This document shows positions 50,801 to 60,064 of a stretch of DNA of 64,000 nt, one piece after another. Made by a program: the position numbers and the translations under genes. Location: NCBI RefSeq assembly GCF_001895925.1, contig NZ_MPPI01000015.1:1-64000 (forward strand). The letters are read 5' to 3'. A model generated the notes under the pieces. The model saw only the letters and a list, made by a program, of their open reading frames with translations, searched no databases and was not told the DNA's origin. Each line of letters begins with the position of its first letter. Position 1 is the stretch's first letter. The DNA is from Phormidesmis priestleyi ULC007 (GTDB taxonomy: Bacteria; Cyanobacteriota; Cyanobacteriia; Leptolyngbyales; Leptolyngbyaceae).

Positions 50801-52430
50801 TCCGACTGCGAAAAACGTGACTGACTACAGATTCAGTAGGTATGCTGCTGACAAAAGCTGCTAACTGTCTCCGTAACGACCCGGTAGAGTCTGCAACTAT
50901 AGCTAGACGATGATTAAACTGCGATCGCCGAGTATTGGCTGTAAAACAAATATCTGCGATCTCGGTCTGGGGTTGGTTTGCCAAAAACTCCTGATAGCGT
51001 TGGGCGAGCGATCGCAAAGCCGCTTCACTCTTGGCAGATAGGGTTAGCACATGCCAGGGACGTTCGATCGCTGCGAGATTTTGCCGCTTGAACGCCAATT
51101 GCTCCGGGCTAGACCTATCCCCAGCCCTACTATCCGGTGCTGCTTCCATAACGATATGGGCATTCGTCCCGCCAAAGCCAAAGGAACTGACTCCAGCCGC
51201 TAGAGTGCCACCATTCCCAGCCGTCCAGAGCGACAGTTGCTCCTGCACCCGTAACCGCAACTTTTCAAAATTAATGTAGGGATTGGGTTGCTGAAAATGC
51301 AAGCTGGGCGGAATCTGGCGGTGTTTGAGTGACAGAGCCACTTTAATCAACCCGGCAATCCCTGCCGCTGCTTCCAAGTGACCAATATTGCTTTTCACCG
51401 AACCGACGGCACAGTAGCTTCCAGGACGACGATTCTTGGACAATACTTTTCCCAAGGCTTTCAGCTCCATCGGGTCGCCTAACTTCGTCCCCGTGCCATG
51501 TGCTTCTATATAGCTAACCTGCTCTGGAGAAACCCCCGATCGGCGATAGGCTGACCGCAGCACAGCTTCCTGGGCGTGGGGGTTAGGAGCGGTCAGACCG
51601 TTGCTGCGCCCATCCTGGTTGATGGCGCTGCCTCGAATCACTGCGTAAATGGTATCACCATCCGCGATCGCCTGAGATAAGGGCTTCAAGACCACCATCC
51701 CTGCCCCCTCACCCCGGACGTAACCGTTTGCACGGGCATCAAAGACTTTGCAAAGTCCATCGTCCGCCATGAATCCCCCTTGGGAGAAGCTGACCGTAAC
51801 CCACGGCGATAACATGATATGCACACCCCCAGCCAGTGCCATGCTGGATTCCCCATTCCACAAGCTCTGACAAGCGAGGTGAACGGACACCAGGGAAGAG
51901 GAACAGGCCGTATCAATGGCCATACTGGGCCCAGTAAAATCAAACACGTAGGAGATCCGGTGGGCGGCGATGCAGTTATTGTTGCCTGTGGCGGCGTAGG
52001 CATCAACGTTACGAGGATTTCTCATTAGCAACTCGTAGTAGTCGTAACTCGAAATGCCAACGAAAACACCAATTTCTGACCCGGCCAGACGCTCTGGAAC
52101 TTGTCCGGCATCTTCCAGTGCTTCCCAAGTCACCTCCAATAAAAGTCGCTGTTTGGGATCCATACTCACCGCTTCACGGGGAGCGATACCAAAAAACTCA
52201 GGTTCAAACTGATCCACCTGATCCAAAAAACCACCCCAACGGGTATTCATTTTGTCCGGCGTGGCGGGGTTGGGATCGTAGAAGGCGTTGATATCCCAGC
52301 GATCGAGCGGTACTTCCGTAATAGCGCTCACCCCATCTTGCAGGAGTTGCCAGAAAGCGTCCGGGTCGTTGGCACCAGGAAACCGACATCCGATTCCAAT
52401 AATTGCAATGGGTTCAAAGTCCGTTGCCAT
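47823..52430 (-). CDS. PKS1: KS-AT(internally deleted)-KR-ACP
   Basis: This 1535-residue type I PKS has a normal KS (DTACSSS near 172, [22 protein letters not shown]), KR (ITGGLGALG near 1115, CFSSVSSLLG) and ACP (GMDSLMVLE near 1422), without a DH. The AT is abnormal. Its nucleophile motif is GQSVGEY instead of GHSxGEY. Compared with PKS2, about 59 residues between LPQ and FHSP are missing in frame, which removes most of the small ferredoxin-like subdomain. The Ser and the FHSP His remain. The AT may be inactive, and the ACP may then be charged by another AT. The predicted product of the module is a beta-hydroxyacyl chain. It lies between the P450 gene and PKS2 on the same strand. Its ACP is followed by an acidic/Lys-rich tail. 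Confidence 0.93.
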   Translation of the reverse strand: MATDFEPIAIIGIGCRFPGANDPDAFWQLLQDGVSAITEVPLDRWDINAFYDPNPATPDKMNTRWGGFLDQVDQFEPEFFGIAPREAVSMDPKQRLLLEVTWEALEDAGQVPERLAGSEIGVFVGISSYDYYELLMRNPRNVDAYAATGNNNCIAAHRISYVFDFTGPSMAIDTACSSSLVSVHLACQSLWNGESSMALAGGVHIMLSPWVTVSFSQGGFMADDGLCKVFDARANGYVRGEGAGMVVLKPLSQAIADGDTIYAVIRGSAINQDGRSNGLTAPNPHAQEAVLRSAYRRSGVSPEQVSYIEAHGTGTKLGDPMELKALGKVLSKNRRPGSYCAVGSVKSNIGHLEAAAGIAGLIKVALSLKHRQIPPSLHFQQPNPYINFEKLRLRVQEQLSLWTAGNGGTLAAGVSSFGFGGTNAHIVMEAAPDSRAGDRSSPEQLAFKRQNLAAIERPWHVLTLSAKSEAALRSLAQRYQEFLANQPQTEIADICFTANTRRSQFNHRLAIVADSTGSLRRQLAAFVSSIPTESVVSHVFRSRKPPKPVFLFTGQGSQYVEMGRQLYETQPIFRQTLDECATLLHPYLNLPLLEVLYPDPHIPNSQSAPLLDATAYTQPALFAIEYALVKVWKSWGIEPGIVIGQSVGEYVAACVAGVFSLEDGLKLIAARGRLMQNLPQDGEIVVKFHSPLMQPILAEFEQVAATVTYSPAKMNLVSNVTGQLATEDIATPDYWSRHLLRSVKFATSMETLVQLGYELFVEIGPQPTLLEMGQQCLESGAMVWLPSLRPGKDDWQQMLRSLAELHIRGVQVDWFGFDQEYARRPLKVPTYPFQRQRYWIETTDSSPHTAQPALPEKVQPSVVGLYEIQWQPKPRQQNLDITATLDSKPSSWLIFADSSGIGDALIEILHSQGQTCFVVYPGDAYTCQQPGVYSVNPVDPENFQQLLRDVDLINALPLKGVVHLWSVGLEQTPELNLAALEQVQILGCASILHLVQAIVKRNGSVLPRLWLVTQGAQFVESQPGSPAVAQAPIWGLGKVIALEHPQLWGGLCDLALDATQPDAARMLLTEICAAEGEDQIAWRSGHRYVARLINKGELPAAAVPLRPDATYLITGGLGALGLQVARWMVKQGVRHLILLSRRPASAPTQAAIADLEQGEAQILVTQADVSNHTEMLRVFDRLNASMPPLKGIIHAAGVLEDGILLQQDWERFAKVMNPKVQGAWNLHTLTQRLPLDFFVCFSSVSSLLGAAGQSNYAAANAFLDSLAHYRQRQGLPGLSLNWGLWADTGMVVNLDDRYQNRLAVLGMNRFSWEQGLQALTNLLGQQGIAQMGVFSVDWSRLKQQVTAEQIPLLTHLLNEVTSPEENASAQQHTILQELETVPICDRQPLLIAYIQQEVAKIMGLRSPHLPDPQQGFFDMGMDSLMVLELKNRLDTHLGTSLPATLMFEFATIQDLVEHLLNDILRREATGSADPVQLAAAEPQPRIVPSGSDITQLPKAKTKPTARSRVDVLTEEDIDASITERLEKLEKLLRGK

Positions 52431-52481
52431 TTTTTCCTTCTTAATATATTTATTTCCAAGGCTGTTGATGGGGTGGTGTCC

Positions 52482-52536
52482 GGGCGGGTTTAGTCAGAGT
52501 CTCCAATACTCAACTACTGATAGACAAAACCCGCCC
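52482..52536. repeat. Inverted repeat in the PKS1-P450 gap
   Basis: Perfect 10-bp arms (GGGCGGGTTT at 52482-52491 and its complement at 52527-52536) enclose 35 bp. There is no T-run. It may be a structured leader or weak attenuator upstream of PKS1, or a short interspersed repeat. Confidence 0.4.
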
Positions 52537-52627
52537 CTTGTATTGAGGGGAAGATAAGACAAAGACTTGACCACCGGGATGTAAAACAGTATCTACGATT
52601 TACGGTATAAGCTTGTCTGGAAATTGC

Positions 52628-53911
52628 CTAAGTTCTAAAAGTCACCGGGAGCGCTTTCAAGCCCCGTAAAGCAATATTCTTTCTCCACTCTAGGGTGTTG
52701 GTTTGTAGCTGCAAGTCGGGTAAGCGTTGTAACAGGGTGTTGATGGCAATTTGACCTTCAACTCGTGCTAGTGCCGCGCCCAAACAATAGTGAATGCCAT
52801 CAGCAAAGGACAGGTGATTGTTATCACTGCGGTTCAGCAAGAGGCGATCGCAGTCAGGAAATTGGGCGGGATCTCGATTGGCCGCTCCCAGATAAAGAAT
52901 CACCTGTTCGCCAGCCGCAATTTTATGGCCATCGATTTCCACATCTTCCAGCGCGATGCGGGCAATTCGCTGAATTGGGCTATCGTAGCGCAGCAGTTCT
53001 TCTACCGCACTAGCAATCATTGTGGGTTCCTGTTTGAGTAACTCCATCTGTGCAGGATGGCGGAGCAACGCCAGCATACCATTCCCAATCAGATTGACGG
53101 TGGTTTCTTCGCCTGTGGCAAACAACAACATACAAACCGTTAACAGTTCATCATTACTGAGTCGATCGCCTTCATCTCTAGCCACGATTAGAGAGCTGAT
53201 CAGGTCAGATTGCGGTTGCTTTTCCCGCTCTGCAATCAACTCGCGAAAGCAGTTGGAAAACTTTTGGATGATCTGATTCATATAAACCAGAGTCTCCAGA
53301 GAATTAAATGGATCCAGGATGCCAGACAGGTCATTCGCCCACTGATACACCTGGTCTTGAATGTCCTCTGGTATCCCCAGCAGGGTGGAGATCACGCGCA
53401 CAGGTACGGGGCGTGCCAGATCGGAAATAATGTCCATGCGCCCTGTTTTCTGAACAGTGCCGATTAACTGATCTACAATATCTTGCGTTTGGGGACGCAG
53501 GCGTTCTACCACGCTGGGAGAAAAGGCTTGACCAACTAACTTTCGCAGCCTGGTGTGGTCAGGTGGCTCCAGAGATAATAACCATGTATTGGTGGCGCGT
53601 ACTAGTGCGTTAAGATTTTGATTTTGATGTTTGAGGTACTGATTCTTATCATTGAGGCGTTGGGGTAGATTGTCACTGCGAAACCGAGGATCGCGCAAAA
53701 CGGCCTTGACATCCGCATAGCGGGTTAGTCCCCATGATCCAAAAAAGTGCCGATGGATGGGGTCGTAGGAGCGAAGGCGGTGGTAAGCCGGATAAGGATT
53801 GGTGTGAAACTCAAGATCAAACGGATTGAACTTGAATGCTTTTGTTGTTTCTGGTTTTTTAGTGTTGCCAGAATCGACAATCTCTTGATTTGTATTTGAA
53901 ATTGGCTCCAT
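52628..53911 (-). CDS. Cytochrome P450
   Basis: The protein has about 427 residues from ATG 53911 (a TTG 6 bp upstream is possible). It has the P450 landmarks: the I-helix region LFATGEETTVNLIGNG, the K-helix ExxR in EELLRYD (near 302), and the heme loop FADGIHYCLGAALAR, whose Cys (near 375) binds heme iron. It is a soluble bacterial-type P450 without a fused reductase, so it needs ferredoxin partners from elsewhere. Position between the FAAL and PKS1 genes, with only 15 bp to the FAAL, suggests oxidation of the fatty acyl part, but a peptide substrate is possible. Neither substrate nor site can be read from the sequence. Confidence 0.93.
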   Translation of the reverse strand: MEPISNTNQEIVDSGNTKKPETTKAFKFNPFDLEFHTNPYPAYHRLRSYDPIHRHFFGSWGLTRYADVKAVLRDPRFRSDNLPQRLNDKNQYLKHQNQNLNALVRATNTWLLSLEPPDHTRLRKLVGQAFSPSVVERLRPQTQDIVDQLIGTVQKTGRMDIISDLARPVPVRVISTLLGIPEDIQDQVYQWANDLSGILDPFNSLETLVYMNQIIQKFSNCFRELIAEREKQPQSDLISSLIVARDEGDRLSNDELLTVCMLLFATGEETTVNLIGNGMLALLRHPAQMELLKQEPTMIASAVEELLRYDSPIQRIARIALEDVEIDGHKIAAGEQVILYLGAANRDPAQFPDCDRLLLNRSDNNHLSFADGIHYCLGAALARVEGQIAINTLLQRLPDLQLQTNTLEWRKNIALRGLKALPVTFRT

Positions 53912-53926
53912 GTTCAACTCTCTCTT

Positions 53927-56071
53927 TTAAGTATCGGCATCACCTGATTGAGTATCTTCTGGTTGTAAATAACGGCATTCTTGCGATAGGTATTGGACAA
54001 CGGCTTTGATGCTAGGGTATTCCCAGAATAGAGTGGGGTCAAGTTCTAGATTCAACCATTGAGCCAATTCACCTGTGGCACTAACAGCGACCGAGGAATC
54101 CATTCCGTAGTTCGCAAATGGTTCATTAATATTAATCTCATTCGATGGTACTTTCAGGTATAAAGCGAGATAAGCGATTAGCCAATTTTCTATCTCGTCA
54201 GGTGTGGACGTTGGAGTTAAAGTTTGATCGATCGCTGCCAACCCCTGCTTCTCAGAGGGACCTTGCTCCTGCAGCGGGTTTACTTGTGCCTGTTGTTCTA
54301 AATTGATGTCCTGGGGCATTGCAGTCCAATGACCAACCACATCCAAACTGCCATCCCAAAAACCAGCCTGACAAGCATGACGTTTAATTTTACCGCTGGA
54401 CGTTTTGGGAATGCTGGCGGTCTTGAGTAATGCCACGGTGTAGACTTGCAGGTCGTGGTGCTTCGATACGGCCTGCCGGATCGCTGTAGCCACAGATTGG
54501 ACATCCAACTGGCGCAGATAATTCCGCTCGACCTCACACGCGATCGCTAACTGCTCAACCCCATCGACTTCGACTAAAATCGCTGCTCCACAACCGGAGC
54601 GCAGGGCTGGATGACTTTGAGTGGCTGTCAGTTCAATGTCTTGCGGATAATGGTTGCACCCCCGAATAATGATCAAGTCTTTCAAGCGTCCGGTGACAAA
54701 CAACTCACCGTCCTGTACAAATCCCAGATCCCCTGTACGCAGAAAGGGTTCGTTGCCGCTATCGTTCAGGTAGGCTCGAAACGTGGCTTCCGTGTTCTCG
54801 GGTTGTTTCCAATAGCCAAGTGCCACAGAAGAGCTGGAGACCCAAATTTCTCCAACCTTGCCAGCGTGACAGGGGATGAAGGTTTCTGGGTCAACGATCT
54901 CAATTTTTTGGTCTAACCAACTGCGACCACAACTCACGATCGCCTGAGCAGTGTTGTACTCCTCACCCACAACGACCACCTGATTTTGTTCTAAGGCGGC
55001 TTTGTCAACCTGGCAAATCAAGGGTGGGTCTGCTTTCAAACCGCCCGATATGATTAATGTTGTCTCCGCCATGCCATAGCAGGGGTAAAATGCCTCTCGG
55101 CGAAAGCCACACTCCGCAAACGTGTGAGCAAAATGATCTAACGTTTCAGCCCGGATCGGTTCCGCCCCTGTAAACGCGACATCCCAACGGCTCAAATCCA
55201 GCGTTGCCCGTTGTTCAGGAGTAACTTGGCGGCAGGCAAGGTCATAAGCAAAGTTTGGGCCACCACTGGTCGTAGCCTGATACCGGGAAATCGCTTCTAA
55301 CCAGCGTAAGGGTTTCTGGAGAAAGGCGAAAGGGGACATCAGCACGACGGGGAAACCACCAAAAAGGGGCTGTAAAATGCCGCCAATCAGCCCCATATCG
55401 TGATAAGGCGGTAACCAGATGACCCCTCGGCTATGGGGGGCATGCTCAAAACACTGATGAATTAATGTCAAATTTTGCAGCAAATTTTCATGGCTGACCA
55501 TCACGCCCCTGGGAGTTCCCGTAGAACCGGAAGTGTACTGGAGAAAAGCCAGGTCGCTCCCGGAGACCATCGGCTCCTGCCACTCTGAAGCCAGATGGCT
55601 GGCGATGAGATCGGTGGGCAACCAGTGCAAAGCCGCCAATTCTGGATTTTGGGCAATTTGATTGTCCATCTTGCCTAACTCAGCTGTCGTAGTCAGTACT
55701 ACCGTCGCCTGAGCATCGGCAACAATGGACTGTAGCCTGGACTGATTTTGATTGCGTCTGGGTGGATAAGCAGGAACTGCCACCACAGAGGCATACAAAC
55801 ACCCAAAAAACGCCGCAATGTAGTCTAGACCGGACTGATAAACCAGTATCGCTCGATCTCCTGGGGCGACTAGGGATTGCAGCGATGCCGCGATCGCTCG
55901 TGCTTGTTGATCCAATTCTCCACAGGTCAGCCTGAAAGATTCTGTTTCTCCGTCCTGAAGAAAGGTATAAAGGGTCTGGTCGGCTTGGTATAAAGCTCGA
56001 TGCCGCAGCAGCTCGATTAACGTTAAACCCTTAGCCAAAGTATCTGGGAAATGCTCTAAGAAATTATGCAC
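53927..56071 (-). CDS. Fatty acyl-AMP ligase fused to ACP (loading enzyme)
   Basis: The 714-residue protein starts at GTG 56071, with AGAGGGA upstream. The N-terminal 590 residues are an ANL-superfamily ligase with YTSGSTGTPRG (near 180), LPPYHDMGLIGG and CYGMAETTL, all typical of FAALs, which make acyl-AMP and transfer the acyl group to an ACP, not to CoA. The C-terminus is an ACP with GMDSS (Ser near 655). It should activate a fatty acid from the cell pool and present it to PKS1, so it starts the assembly line. It is the first gene of the PKS operon. The chain length of the acid cannot be read from the sequence. Confidence 0.94.
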   Translation of the reverse strand: MHNFLEHFPDTLAKGLTLIELLRHRALYQADQTLYTFLQDGETESFRLTCGELDQQARAIAASLQSLVAPGDRAILVYQSGLDYIAAFFGCLYASVVAVPAYPPRRNQNQSRLQSIVADAQATVVLTTTAELGKMDNQIAQNPELAALHWLPTDLIASHLASEWQEPMVSGSDLAFLQYTSGSTGTPRGVMVSHENLLQNLTLIHQCFEHAPHSRGVIWLPPYHDMGLIGGILQPLFGGFPVVLMSPFAFLQKPLRWLEAISRYQATTSGGPNFAYDLACRQVTPEQRATLDLSRWDVAFTGAEPIRAETLDHFAHTFAECGFRREAFYPCYGMAETTLIISGGLKADPPLICQVDKAALEQNQVVVVGEEYNTAQAIVSCGRSWLDQKIEIVDPETFIPCHAGKVGEIWVSSSSVALGYWKQPENTEATFRAYLNDSGNEPFLRTGDLGFVQDGELFVTGRLKDLIIIRGCNHYPQDIELTATQSHPALRSGCGAAILVEVDGVEQLAIACEVERNYLRQLDVQSVATAIRQAVSKHHDLQVYTVALLKTASIPKTSSGKIKRHACQAGFWDGSLDVVGHWTAMPQDINLEQQAQVNPLQEQGPSEKQGLAAIDQTLTPTSTPDEIENWLIAYLALYLKVPSNEININEPFANYGMDSSVAVSATGELAQWLNLELDPTLFWEYPSIKAVVQYLSQECRYLQPEDTQSGDADT

Positions 56072-56713
56072 TGTATCGTCCCTCTGTGCTGAAAGCGAAG
56101 GTTTTCGAGTTGCTTCACCAAATCTCGTGGTCTAGTCAAAGGTCAGGGGAAATTTGTCTCTCAATAATTCATCTCTCAACCAAATTCATTCCCTCCATCG
56201 TATGCAACGCCAAGACGCAATGCCAGGATGCAACGCCTTTATTTTATGTTTAATGATCAATAGTCCGGGTGCGATTCGTTGAGGGATGAAATACGGTATC
56301 CAGTCCGTCCATAATCACTCCAGCCAAGACTCCTAAGTCTAGCTGAACTTCCCGCTTGATGTCGGTGCAAGCCCTACCCTTCAAACTCAGAAGTAACTCC
56401 TGATCTGCCTACAGCGAACAAGCTCGATTCTTGCGGGCTAAAGCTGGGAGGGCGCAATCAGACAACAGTTATGGGTTGACGCTGGCGCTAACAGGGGGGT
56501 TCCTACGATGAAATCAGATTCTGAAAAAGCGACCGAATTGTGAGCAAGGCATAACCACAAAACCTTGACTTTGCCAGAGATTGTATCCCGCCGTGTCTCC
56601 GGAGGAAACCTGTAAGAGTCAGAGGTTCTGGCGGTTGAATTGAATCCATCTAAGGGAACGGGCAATCGAGCAGGAGGAACGAAGACGACAATTACTGGGG
56701 GGACAGGATTTGT
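56072..56713. promoter_or_regulatory. Divergent intergenic region between the FAAL and dioxygenase genes
   Basis: I find no believable gene in this part of the 943-bp gap. It must contain the promoter of the PKS operon reading left and, with the sequence to 57014, that of the dioxygenase reading right. The distinct signals are listed separately: the TTGAC palindrome and the MITE-like element to the right. Confidence 0.4.
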
Positions 56714-56745
56714 AATTGACGCGATCGGTCAATTTAATTGACGCG
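56714..56745. promoter_or_regulatory. Palindromic operator-like site with a third half-site
   Basis: A perfect inverted repeat AATTGAC-N7-GTCAATT (56714-56734) is followed by another AATTGACGCG. The unit TAATTGACGCG thus occurs at 56713-56723 and 56735-56745, 22 bp apart, about two helical turns. It lies in the divergent promoter region of the FAAL-PKS operon and the dioxygenase, where a regulator would be expected to bind. No regulator gene is visible in the window. Confidence 0.4.
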
Positions 56746-56791
56746 CAACACCCGCCTTTTAAGGCGCAGATATATATGATAAATTGCTTTA

Positions 56792-56893
56792 TATAGCAAG
56801 CCGATGTGAATTGTGAAACCTGGAATCACCCTAAACTTAGGAGCTAGGGGCACGATTAATCTTACGTTTCACAACTCACTTAGGATTGCTATA
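56792..56893. repeat. MITE-like element (copy 2, related to 14071-14162)
   Basis: The left end TATAGCAAGCCG and right end TAGGATTGCTATA form an imperfect terminal inverted repeat. Inner arms GTGAATTGTGAAA and TTTCACAACTC are also complementary. The ends and inner arm match the element at 14071-14162. It lies about 120 bp upstream of the dioxygenase start. Confidence 0.6.
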
Positions 56894-57014
56894 GCAGTAC
56901 GAGAAAAGGTCAAGACATCAATCTCCGCTGTTCCTTTACCTCTCAAGGGGCTTTGTGTCCTCGCCTATTCATCCGTTGCCATATTTGCAAAGCTACTCAG
57001 CAAGAGGAACAGTC

Positions 57015-58040
57015 ATGACAGGAATTTTCCACCCAGTGTCTGAGACCTCGGTAAAAATGTCTTTCTTAGATCCGGATAAGCAGTTCCCTCTGGTTGTTGA
57101 ACCAATTGCTGAAGGACTTGGCTTGTGGGCATGGGCGACGGGTCATCGAGAGTTGATCGAATCTCAGGTGTTGCAATATGGCGGTTTGCTATTTCGGAAT
57201 TTTAATGTCAATGGCTCATCCGACCTGGAAGCCCTGATTCACAGTCTCTCAGGCGAACCCCTGGAGTATCGGGAGAGATCCTCACCGCGCCGCACGATCT
57301 CAGGCAAAATTTATACTTCTACAGAATATCCAGCAGAGCAAACCATTGCCCTGCACTGTGAAAATTCCTACCAGGAAAGTTGGCCGATGCGGATCTTTTT
57401 TCATTGTCTAACGCCCGCTGCTGTCGGCGGTGAGACCCCGATTGCTGATACTCGCAAAGTCCTTACCCGGATAGATCCTGAGATCCGGCAGCGCTTTATT
57501 AACAAACAGGTCATGTATGTTCGCAACTTTTACCACTTCTTAGGGTTACCCTGGCAAACGGTGTTTCAGACAGCCGATAAAGCCGAAGTTGAATCATACT
57601 GCCGGGAAAACAAGATTGAGATAGAGTGGATGGAAGGTGGACATCTCAGAACAAGCGTAGTACGGGAGCCTGTTTTAACGCACCCTCAAACTGGGGAGGA
57701 GGTATGGTTTAATCATGCAATGTTTTTCCATGTGAGTACCCTTGAACCAGAAATCCAAGAGGGTTTACTATTGGCATTTCAAGAAGATGAACTCCCAAGT
57801 AATAGCTTTTACGGGGATGGAACCCCAATTGAAGCCTCAGTAGTTAAGGAGCTACGGCAGTGCCATCAGCAAGAAATGGTGCTTGTGCCGTGGCAGCAGG
57901 GAGATGTATTGATGTTAGATAACATGCTAGTGGCTCATGGACGCTTACCATATTCTGGTTCGCGCCAGGTATTAGTAGGCATGGCGCAGTTAATCAGGCG
58001 AGACCCCGAGATCGGCAGTGCCCTTTTATCAAAGATATGA
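57015..58040 (+). CDS. SyrP/TauD-type Fe(II)/2-oxoglutarate dioxygenase
   Basis: The protein has about 341 residues from ATG 57015, preceded by AGAGGA; an upstream in-frame GTG at 56955 is less likely. The iron ligands are visible as LHCENSY (HxE, near 113) and a distal His in NMLVAHGR (near 308), with a 2-oxoglutarate-binding Arg in GSRQVLVGM. FNHAMFFH lies between. The sequence belongs to the TauD/TfdA superfamily, and its overall look fits SyrP-like enzymes, which hydroxylate the beta-carbon of Asp or related residues bound to NRPS carriers. The several Asn/Asp-like modules in this cluster are candidate substrates, but the fatty chain is possible too. It is the last gene on the right side of the cluster and is divergent from the PKS operon. 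Confidence 0.85.
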   Translation: MTGIFHPVSETSVKMSFLDPDKQFPLVVEPIAEGLGLWAWATGHRELIESQVLQYGGLLFRNFNVNGSSDLEALIHSLSGEPLEYRERSSPRRTISGKIYTSTEYPAEQTIALHCENSYQESWPMRIFFHCLTPAAVGGETPIADTRKVLTRIDPEIRQRFINKQVMYVRNFYHFLGLPWQTVFQTADKAEVESYCRENKIEIEWMEGGHLRTSVVREPVLTHPQTGEEVWFNHAMFFHVSTLEPEIQEGLLLAFQEDELPSNSFYGDGTPIEASVVKELRQCHQQEMVLVPWQQGDVLMLDNMLVAHGRLPYSGSRQVLVGMAQLIRRDPEIGSALLSKI

Positions 58041-58193
58041 GGAAAATAGCGGGATAGTAGTCTTAAGTTAGCTGCAATTATCATGAAACCTTACCTAATC
58101 TGAGCAACTTGTGGGTCGGATGACATCATGAAAAATGAGACGATCCGACGTGGCAAGAAGAATTAGGGCTTGCTGAGGAACTCTGAACAGATG
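58041..58193. other. Gap between the dioxygenase and the right IS end
   Basis: About 150 bp follow the dioxygenase stop, with no gene and no strong hairpin with a T-run. This is the right edge of cluster-specific sequence. Confidence 0.4.
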
Positions 58194-58305
58194 GTTGTGT
58201 TGCAAATATTTTTAGTGACAAACGAAGTGTTTCGTTCGCATTCCGTTAAGCGCTAATTCCGAACAGTTCTTCAATAAATTTTACTTGAGAAACCCTGTCC
58301 CCTGG
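58194..58305. repeat. Right copy of the IS630-type end, cut by IS110
   Basis: This is the reverse complement of 2822-2934 at about 90 percent identity by eye, with one single-base length difference. The transposon terminus again points toward the cluster. The match stops at 58305, exactly where IS110 sequence begins, and the rest of the IS630-type element is not found on the far side of IS110, so it has been lost. Confidence 0.85.
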
Positions 58306-59451
<1,146 letters not shown>

Positions 59452-59583
59452 TCTAGGCGTTAACGCTCAGTTTTAGGAAGGATGAGAGTGTGTTGATCAA
59501 AGTGGCTCCAACAGCGATGTGCGAGTCGCTGCTTTATTGTGCTTTGTTTTTTTCGTAGCGTTGATTTCGCTGACCCCTCAAAT

Positions 59584-59767
59584 TCACATTTGATTCTTGA
59601 CATTCAAGATAATCGCTTTGCTGACTCCCTTCACTTGTCCTTTGCGAATCATACTCATGGCTTCAATCCCGCTCAAAGTTCGTCTTGCCGTGTTGAATGA
59701 GCCGAATCCCATCATGGGTTTGGTCAATCGCTTGATGATTCGATGATCCTGCTCGATGATATTATTC
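59584..59767 (-). pseudogene. C-terminal remnant of an IS6-family transposase
   Basis: On the minus strand the codons from 59767 to 59584 give NNIIEQDHRIIKRLTKPM, GFGSFNTARRTLSGIE and MSMIRKGQV, the characteristic C-terminal part of IS6/IS240 DDE transposases including the catalytic Glu in EQDHR. Everything upstream (N-terminal two thirds) is missing. The reading frame runs into an unrelated inverted-repeat element at 59768. It is dead, and the missing part does not reappear before recA. Confidence 0.8.
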
Positions 59768-59973
59768 AACCTGAGTTCGGGATAAGAAATCGCCAGAAGT
59801 CCTGATTTTCCGTGCCTTGCTGCTATGCTCCACATCAGGCTCTTGTCAATAAGCCTCACAGTTGAGAATATTCTTAATAGTAGGACTTATTGAGAAAAGA
59901 TTACTAGCTGGTTGTTTGGCTCAAGCTACTTGCAGTGGGGATTTCAGCCTTCGGCTTAACCCGAACTCAGGTT
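59768..59973. mobile_element. 206-bp inverted-repeat element, copy 1
   Basis: The ends AACCTGAGTTCGGGATAAG and, inverted, the same sequence with one mismatch form 19-bp terminal repeats. Another identical copy, as far as I can read, starts at 60065 in the same orientation. It has no transposase and is probably a MITE. This copy truncates the IS6-type gene. Confidence 0.75.
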
Positions 59974-60064
59974 GTTTAGGTTCAAAGTCCCCCAATTTTG
60001 GGGGATTTAGGGGCAGCCCGAATTCGCAACCGTAGCGAAAAGCTTCATCGAATTCACGTTGAAT

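Noticed and set aside
59584-59859. 91-residue frame as a whole IS6-type gene
   Set aside because: Only the C-terminal part (to 59767) is transposase. The N-terminal 30 residues are read from an inverted-repeat element.
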